DNA of 64,000 nucleotides from Anabas testudineus (Eukaryota > Chordata > Actinopteri > Anabantiformes > Anabantidae). The notes under the pieces were generated by a model, which saw nothing but the letters and a program-made list of their open reading frames with translations, ran no database searches and was not told the origin of the DNA. Location of the stretch: the NCBI RefSeq assembly GCF_900324465.2, contig NC_046623.1:10693721-10757720 (forward strand), in the 5' to 3' direction. Made by a program: the position numbers and the translations under genes. Below, one piece after another: positions 52,572 through 64,000 of the stretch (positions are counted from its first letter, which is position 1; every line of letters begins with the position of its first letter).

Positions 52572-54941
52572 CTTATTAATCACAACAGAGGTACACAATG
52601 TACTACAAATAAGTACCACTAAAACAAAGTAGACACCTAAATGTTCCAAACGGACTTAAAACCTTTATCTAACGTCCACATCTGTCATTCAATATACAGC
52701 ATCACATTCTATTCATAGCAATATGTGGCCTAATTGCTCACTCTAACAATCAGTAGCTATATCAAGTGAAAGCTATTTTGTAAAATTGCCTTAGCTAAAA
52801 CTAAAGTTGAATTATTGGCCACACAAGGAACACAATTTCAATTGTTTGAAAAATAAATGCCCAGTTACAATATAGACAGTAAAGTGTCATAAACATATTG
52901 AAATAAACAGACATGCTTTCATTTTGCAGTGGTTTTTATTAAAGCAAAATATTAAGATTATAATTATATGACACTATTATGACATGTATTTTATATATGT
53001 ACTGTACATGCATATTCAATATTTCCCTTATTGAATATGTTTGAAAGTGTGAAAAGTGGCTAATGTCTCCAGCTTTTATAGGGATGATGATGGAAACAAA
53101 AAGATTACCACGTTATATGTCAGTGAAGATTCTCAGTCATCCAGGTGAAGTTATGTTGATGAGTCTTGACTTCCTTCTTTTTAGGACAAAATGTTTCACT
53201 ACTCAACTTCCAGGTTAACAAGTTATTTAACACAGAATACCTTCTACTGTGAAAAAACACTAACTTCACGATTAAAAATTAACAATATTAAAAATGGCTG
53301 AAAACAAAGTTTCTGCAGGAATACAGACGTTTAAGGAAAAAACACCTGGTCTTTTTTTACAGTCTGAAATTGTAAAATATTGCTGAAAAAGGCTGTGATC
53401 CAAATCTGTTATCTGTTATCCAATAGTCATCAGACGTTATCACCTATCCCAGTCTTAAAAAAGGTTTGGGAAAACCTTCTGATCCAGGCAGAACTGCAGT
53501 TTAATTTGTTCACATTAAAAAAAGCAAACTGGCAGGAGGCTGTAAAGCACAAACTGTGTGGAGAACTGAAAAGTAAGAACTTACTGTCAGTAGCAAAAAT
53601 GTTTTATGATCAGAACAAGATGCTGCTTAAAACAAATATGACTTTACCATTAGAAATATAGTGTTCTTTTTGATACATTTACTCTGCAATTAATTAATCA
53701 TATAATTATTTTATTTCATTTTTTTGCACTTAATGTTTTGTTCATTGCAGCTGATTAGTTTATCCAACCAGTCCACATATGTTGATATGATAATAAAGAC
53801 TTTAAACCAGAAGGGATACAAGCAACAAGCAGGAGAGTGAAAATTACATGCATCTTAATACAAAAGTGCTGTTTGTAGTAATTATTGATGCCATCTTTGA
53901 CATCTGATAAAATTTACTTCAGTTCATCAGCGTTTGGCCCAGAAAGCTGCACTTGCTATCTTTTAAACCAGGTGCTACTGTCACAAATGTGTCCATGCTG
54001 ATTGGTCGCCTGCCCTGATTGTTTAGCAGGGTGAGCCTCACAAAACAAGTTTAGAAGGAAATATTTCTTTACCAATGAAGACTGTTGAGTCTACATCACA
54101 GAAGTCTTTGACAGCACCCCTTCACATTATGTTATGTTTTGGACCAGATTTCTTTAAAAAAAAAATTAAGTTACATACTATAGCTTTAATTTTGAATGAA
54201 ACTACTTCCTGAGATCATTAATTCTGAAGCAAGCTGAGCTGAACCTCAGATAAAAGGAATGCGTACAGCCTGCAATAAAAACAGCAGCAATATGAGCAAA
54301 TTACTTTATATCAAACTATAGTGAAGTGAGCTAAACAAAGCAGATATCCTTCTTCTTATGAAAAAATGGCCTCACCATACAGGATATTTAGTCATTAGTT
54401 GCTTCATGAAGTGTTGAAACTGATTCTTAACAGTCTAGGGACCCATTTTTAAGTGTAAAGTAACTGATCTACTAACACTATGCAGCTTTACATCAGAATG
54501 CAGTATCATTAGCTGTTAATGCCTTCACATAATATAAAATGAATTAAAGGGACACAACACCCCTGTTCAAATTTAGCTGAATCTTCTGGCTGCTCCCAAA
54601 TTGTGATGTAATAGACCTGATTTTGGCTAGAACATATGTATAACAACCATTGTCAGGAAAGCTGTGTCCATAATGTCTGTTAGTGACAAATTAAAAAAAT
54701 CACCTTGTTAAATTACAGACAGCAGCTCTCTACTACTCCCTGACATCTCCAATCCAGCCCAAGTAGAAGCTTAGGATGTAGCACCCCTTTAAGTCAAAAT
54801 CCAGGAATGTGATGATCCAAAAATACTAGAGTGTATACAGCAAATGGAAAAGCTGTCTCCAAACAGGAGGCAAATAACATCAAAACACAAACAAACATTA
54901 AGGCATCTTTCATTTTTCCCCTCTTCGTCACTTTCCATTTT
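52572..54941. other. pgrmc1: tRNA-pgrmc1 interval, probable pgrmc1 3' UTR
   Basis: No recognised coding exon. A minus-strand AATAAA (TTTATT at 52935-52940) and others near 53708 could end a long pgrmc1 3' UTR. The plus-strand ORF at 53380-53661 (93 codons) has no motif I know and is likely chance. Confidence 0.5.
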
Positions 54942-57382
54942 CTAGTCCTCCTTTTTGTCTTTTCCTTCCTCATCGTCTGTGTACTCAGTGGGCTCCTCTC
55001 CTGGTTTCAGAAGCTTGCCGATGTAGTCATACTTCACTGTAACAGTGGAAAATAAAGAAAACCAGAGTATGAGGTACAAGTATGAGGCCGGGCTGCTTCC
55101 TTCAGTAGAAATAACCAAGGTTGAGTTCTTTTTCCAATTCACTTTTTTTAGTTAAACATCAAATTCTATGTGGAACATGCACAACATGCATTAAACAGTC
55201 AAGTTATTTACAACGTATTAACTCTGATAGTAGCTCTTCAGGAAGCTTCATGATTAGAATAATGGATGAAACCAGGATCATTTACTGTGATGTTTGGCCA
55301 CAATAGGTAATGTGAAAATCTGCAACAGTCACATGTTTACTCACAGGTGAACTGGGCCTCCCACTCAGAGAGGCTCTCCTGCTGCATGGCGTTGAGGTCT
55401 GACAGGTCATCGTGTTCGTCTTTCAGAGCCTCTTTCTCAAGGCAGAAAGTAGCCAGACCTCTGGATGCATCTCTGCCTGCAAACACACCATAAGGCCCCC
55501 CTGCCAGAAGGAAAAACACAGCAAGCACACGGAGAGGTGAATTTACAACAGTGGTAGGTGCTGAACTGAAAACTGCTCATTGTGAAATACATTTATATGG
55601 CACCTCTGTCTAGTAACCGGATACAGATCTAGGATAATTCACAAATAATACATACAAAAGAAAAACCCAGAAACGTCCAAAGTGTGAAGTTGGTGGTTTA
55701 GATTAAAACTAAAACAGCCAACACTAAAAACACAGCATGTATATAATATAGTCTGTTCCTGCTTTACCATGAACCTGGTTGTTGAAGTTCATTTTGTGTC
55801 ACAGACAAAACAGGGGAGTTTTAAAATGTGGTCCCATAGTTGGTTTACAGATTTATACTACATTTGATCTAATTAAACTTATTTAACATTTGGAAGATTT
55901 GGCTTCTAACAAAGTATCGCTGCGTCCTTTTATATTGGTATAAAAAATGATCTTATAGAATTCAACTTGTACACAATACCTCCCCATAAATGTTAGAAGT
56001 TCAACCCGCCTGCAGCAGCTTGAGTGTTATCAAAGTGTCCTTGATGAAGACACTGAATCTGCTGCCTGTGGACAAATGCTAAATCTGCTAAATTCCTAAA
56101 ATGAAACAAGGATTTTCTGTAACTTTCAGGCTGAGAGTGCAGTGCAATGAAAAGTTTGCATGATAGTGAGGTATGATGCTGGTCAGAGGTTATGGGCAAC
56201 AGAGGTTACCATCTGAGATAAGATAAAAGCAGAGAGGTCTAACTCAGTGTCTGTTTCCAGGTAAGTTAAAAGTCACAGACAAGCATGACAAATCATCTTA
56301 TTTGAGGCTATAATGGACAAAATAACGTAGAGCCCGAGTATTTATTTATATATGCTAATTAATTTTTCAAGGGGGGCCAAACAGAACCTCTCTAATCAAC
56401 GTGTATCTATGCCGATTCATCAATATTGGATATTCATACAATATTTTTGCATGAACTCACAAACCTGTCTCTTTCCCTTGATGGAATGGAGACAGTTATT
56501 TGTTTTGCTATAATGCATTTATTGTGCTGCATAATTGTGAATATTCATTGGCATGGCAAAACTCTTACTTGCATTTTTCTCTAATGAAATCTGTTTACGT
56601 GTAAGTGTCACTTAACTAATGAGTGCCAAGCTCAGTGTCTACTTAAATAATTTTTTTTTTTTTTTTTTTTGGCAATAAAATTGCTTCAGCACACGTCATC
56701 AAACACACAAATTTCAGACTTAATGAGCTTTTAGTCCTTCTGCGCTTTTGGAAACATGGCGGCAGTGTAGGTTTTTTTTTTACATAGTAACGCAGCTTCT
56801 TAATAGACGATCTCTGCTTTCAAGGCTACAGCAGCTCCTCAGTTGTGAAATGCGACCTCAGATAGCAAACTACTGGGGGTGTGGCGTTACACTCACAAAA
56901 GTTTACATAACTTTGTGCTAAAACAACGACTTATATTCCACAATATTGTCGGTGACGTGATACTAGTGAATACAATTTCACACAAAACCAGCGGCTGCTA
57001 GGCGCTAGCAGTCGCTGGGGACAGTAGAAAGAACAACAACAAAACGTTTCGTAACACCTAACAACGTGGACGGCTCGGTATCGTTACCTGGTCCGTAAAA
57101 GTTCTTTCCTCTGGTCACGTCGAACACTTTGCCGTTCACGGCCATGAGGATCCTCTTATTCTCTACTCCATCATAGGGCTTCAACTCTGCGAGGGTAAAG
57201 TCCCTCTTTTTCATTCTAGGCAGCGGCTTTTCAACATCGCCGAGGTCCGGAGGTTTGTCCCCGCGGATGATTTTGTACAACAGGAACAAACAAAGGCTGA
57301 GCAGCGTCAGGTTGAGCGGAGAGGTGAAGATCTCCTGGAAAATTCCGCCAGAAGTTAACTGGCTTCCCTCGGACTCAGCCAT
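54942..57382 (-). CDS. pgrmc1: pgrmc1, progesterone receptor membrane component 1 (cytochrome b5-like, heme-binding)
   Basis: ER/plasma-membrane heme-binding adaptor that supports P450s and sterol metabolism. Three minus-strand exons: 57382-57088, 55500-55345 and 55036-54942, summing to 546 nt, giving 181 aa (human PGRMC1 195). Short N-terminus, membrane helix at ~22-39 in [20 protein letters not shown], then a MAPR/cytochrome b5-like domain from [13 protein letters not shown] through [20 protein letters not shown] (the YGP tyrosine family position that ligates heme) and [20 protein letters not shown] to WEAQFT. Acidic C-terminus [19 protein letters not shown]. The N-terminal EIFTSPLNL and IIRGD mark PGRMC1; the tail [15 protein letters not shown] is nearer PGRMC2, so it mixes features of the two paralogues. 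Confidence 0.92.
55501..57087 (-). other. pgrmc1: pgrmc1 intron 1
   Basis: AT-rich intron with a T(20) run at 56651-56670. The short ORFs at 55993-56199 are not recognisable. Confidence 0.8.
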
Positions 57383-58850
57383 GTTGAGTCTCTCCTGCCT
57401 CTGGCTGTGTGTGTGTGTGTGTGTGTGTGCAGGGTGGGACTGGTAGATGGCAGGAATGCTGATCCAATCAGTGCTGCAGCTCCACAGGCCACAGCGAGCT
57501 GTCCAGCCCAATCACAGTTTTACAACAGACGTGCCAGAATATTAACCATCAACTGCCTGACCATGTGGCCTACTTCTGTTTATTTATATGCGTGTTAATT
57601 AAATGTGGAGTGATTCAGCACAGGCTCAGCTGATCATGTTTATTATCATGTAGATAAAGTGCAGTCAGCCCACAGGTCAAGATTAGATCAGGCTCCACAG
57701 TAGGATGGCAGATGACTATCTCTCTATCCTCAAGTCTACATGCAGAAAACCAGGTGAGAGAGAAAGCTGGTTACACTTATTCCTGCAAAGGCTGCTGTGA
57801 CCCTCAGATATGTGGAGGACTCATCTGGAGATGGTCCTTGACTTAGGAAAACATCATCCTTGGCTCTTACACTGTCTCCATTCCTTTTGGCCTCTGCTCC
57901 AGTTTGCTTATCAGCATCTTTTAGGAGTGGATGACGCCATCATCCACCTGCTTCTTTTCACCTTCTACCGCCTAGACATGTCTGGGGGCACTTTGAGGAT
58001 GTGTTTTGAATTCTACTTAGTCAACAATGTTTGGTGAAAACTTGAAGCACGGCCAAATTAATAACAGGTGAACAGTAGCTGCAAGACTCTACATGTTATC
58101 TGAATGCCTGTTTCAGTGCAAGAGATAAAACATGAGAAGGGATGCTCTTCTGTCTAAAGGACTTAACATGGTTAATGCACAACTACTTAAAATTTATGCC
58201 TGACTTTCCATCATTTCATATTTGCCTCTATTCAGTAGTTAACAAAATTAATATTTAGGCCAGTTTGAAAAGGAAATCCCTTAAATCTTTGGTGTCATTT
58301 TTAAAATGTTGCTGTTGTTGTTTCTCAGTCTCTAATATTAAACTCAACATCTCTGTTTTTTATTTTGCTGTTATGCAAAGCAGCATGTCTACTTGGCTTT
58401 AGGGAATAATTATCTAAAATCAAAACTAAATTTTGCGTGACATTATGTCCTTTTGTAACTGTGTGTACTGTTACATAAAGACTGCATAAAATAAATTAAT
58501 TGTGTCAAAAATATAGATTTTTAATCTTTATTATGTCATTCTGTTATAGGTTATATTGTGACTATATTTTTCTTACACCCATTGCAATTGAATAAAATCT
58601 AAAATCTATAATAAATCTTACCTTTTCATAAAGTATCTGCCTTTTAGTTGTTTTTAATACTTTACCTCTGGCCTGACAGTGTAGATCTATATTCTAATGT
58701 GTGTTTATTGTGCATACTGTGTGTCTACTTGTAAAGCTGCTTTTTGCTTTTAATTAAAACCCCAAACACACCAACCTTGAGTTGCTCACTGTGCAGCTTG
58801 TGTAATTAATGTGGAGTAACCCCGGTTTGCCCAGTTGATATAACTTCCGG
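57383..58850. other. pgrmc1-rab24 divergent intergenic region
   Basis: The left part (57383-57520) is the pgrmc1 promoter side. It has a (GT)n tract at about 57404-57429 and CCAAT boxes in plus orientation at 57464-57468 and 57508-57512. The rest, including the ORF at 57810-58037, shows nothing recognisable. Confidence 0.5.
57404..57429 (+). repeat. (GT)n microsatellite in the pgrmc1 5' region
   Basis: About 13 GT units, starting about 20 bp upstream of the pgrmc1 start codon, so it likely lies in the 5' UTR. Confidence 0.9.
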
Positions 58851-59329
58851 TCATTGTCTCATGTAATTCGGGCACTTCCTGCTCCTGGAAACCAGAGCTA
58901 ACGCCTTTTTGGTTCCCACCCAAACAAACAAAGCTCAGCTGGACATTTTTCCCTCTGAAAAGCTGAACAGCTCCGTGTCCAGCCGGCCTTCAGTGAGCTG
59001 GGCTTCTTATTTAGGGGGCCGTGTTGCTGTAAAGCAGAGACTATGTCAGCCGTTCACCATCTGTTGCTGTAACGTTTCCTAACTGGCGGCTTGTTGCAAT
59101 TCCCGTCATTGCGCCACAGCCAGTGGAAGAAGCGCTCACCGAGCTAGTTAGCTGCCACTCAGCGTCCAAACACCGGCTCGTAGCGAGGCGGGGCAGAGAT
59201 GACAAGCGATTTGGCTGCAACCGTCTTTACTTTTAAACAGGTTTGATAAGTACGGGTGGTCCCGGTTTGGCTCCTGTTCGGTGAAGATCAGATGTTTACA
59301 AGGATCTGTTGAGTCAAGCTAGCTACCAG
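58850..59329 (+). promoter_or_regulatory. rab24: rab24 promoter and 5' noncoding exon
   Basis: GC-richer block containing TTCCGG/CTTCC ETS-like motifs near 58851 and 58874, ending in a donor CTACCAG|GTGAG at 59329/59330. The next exon starts at 59866 and carries the rab24 ATG, so this is a noncoding first exon. The transcription start is not fixed. Confidence 0.55.
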
Positions 59330-59949
59330 GTGAGTTCCCCCCCTTCTGTCTCTGTGTGGTGCTGAAGTTAGCTAGGTTAGTTAGCTCTCAAACCTGTTTT
59401 AACAGAAATGTTAAGTCTAGGTTGACTATACAACGTTACCATCAGATCACACGTTTATTTTTTTAGAAGAGTGTCTCAAATTAACTAAACTATAACAATT
59501 TGAACGTAACCTACGTTAATATTTAATTTAATGCTTTCAATCTAGTGTAACATTGTAAGCTAGCACTCGTTTCTTTGCAGTTATTCACTAATTTATAGCA
59601 ATGTTAAAACGACCAAGTCAATCAGATTAATTAAAGATATTTTTCTAGTCATTGCCAGGTCATGACCAATATTATGTAGCTTTAGCTAGTCAAGTACAAA
59701 CACAGCTCATGTAACCTTTATTACTGTTATTATTATCTAAGTAAAGGGAATACTAGTGAAAACATCCACAAACATTATTCTGTATTTTATAATAAATGTA
59801 ATTTGTGTATATGGCTTCACTAATATTGTCACTAATTTGTTCTGTCTTCTGTTTTCATTTCACAGCTCACTGCCTTGTAAATTAACTGCCCCCTGCTGTT
59901 TGCTGTGTGGCTGTCCTTTTCCTCGGCTTCTTCTTCATTCTCTGATACT

Positions 59950-63848
<3,899 letters not shown>

Positions 63849-64000
63849 GTGAGTCAGACTATCAGTCATCTGCAGGCCACATATAACATGGGTGATTAGC
63901 TCCCACAGCTCTGTTTATGGTCAGTTTACAATGTTGGCTACCCTCAGATTTTGAATATTGAAATCTAATTTAGCGCATAATAATTAGTTCTTTAGGAACT

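Noticed and set aside
53380-53661. 93-codon plus-strand ORF with Lys-rich composition
   Set aside because: No known motif; it lies in the probable pgrmc1 3' UTR on the opposite strand.

Overview
This window is vertebrate nuclear DNA, most likely from a ray-finned (teleost) fish. The evidence is AT-rich sequence, eight spliced protein genes whose reconstructed products match bony-vertebrate families, Tc1/mariner transposon relics, a tRNA-derived SINE of fish type, and interspersed repeats of the kind common in percomorph fish. No operon, phage, plasmid or CRISPR structure is present. All gene models were assembled by hand from homology to remembered vertebrate proteins plus GT/AG splice sites. 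In the complete models the exon lengths sum to whole codon counts.

Layout: (1) 375-2038 (+) holds the last four coding exons of rabgef1 (Rabex-5), whose 5' part lies left of the window. (2) 6107-9735 (-) is kcnj6 (GIRK2), convergent with rabgef1; a likely 5' noncoding exon lies near 16841-17060. (3) 21149-26278 (-) is kctd7, complete in four exons, with a Tc1 relic in one intron and a CpG-rich promoter. (4) 34027-38326 (+) is lat2 (NTAL/LAB adaptor), complete in eleven mostly tiny exons. (5) 40605-49129 (-) is pgk1, complete at 417 aa in eleven exons and convergent with lat2. (6) 50313-52166 (-) is cox7b, complete at 79 aa in three exons. (7) 52451-52561 (+) is an intron-containing tRNA-Leu(CAA). 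(8) 54942-57382 (-) is pgrmc1, complete at 181 aa in three exons. (9) 59950-63848 (+) is rab24, with the first six coding exons; the gene runs off the right edge.

The genes do not form one pathway. Their human counterparts lie on 7q11 (RABGEF1, KCTD7, LAT2), 21q22 (KCNJ6), Xq (PGK1, COX7B, PGRMC1) and 5q35 (RAB24), so the window is a syntenic mosaic. The main oddities are kcnj6 sitting between rabgef1 and kctd7, the finely split lat2 with five YxN Grb2-type sites, an exact 22-nt sequence shared between the kctd7 upstream region and the lat2 upstream region, an open N-terminal extension of kctd7, and remnants of three Tc1-like transposons. I found no convincing new biological system.
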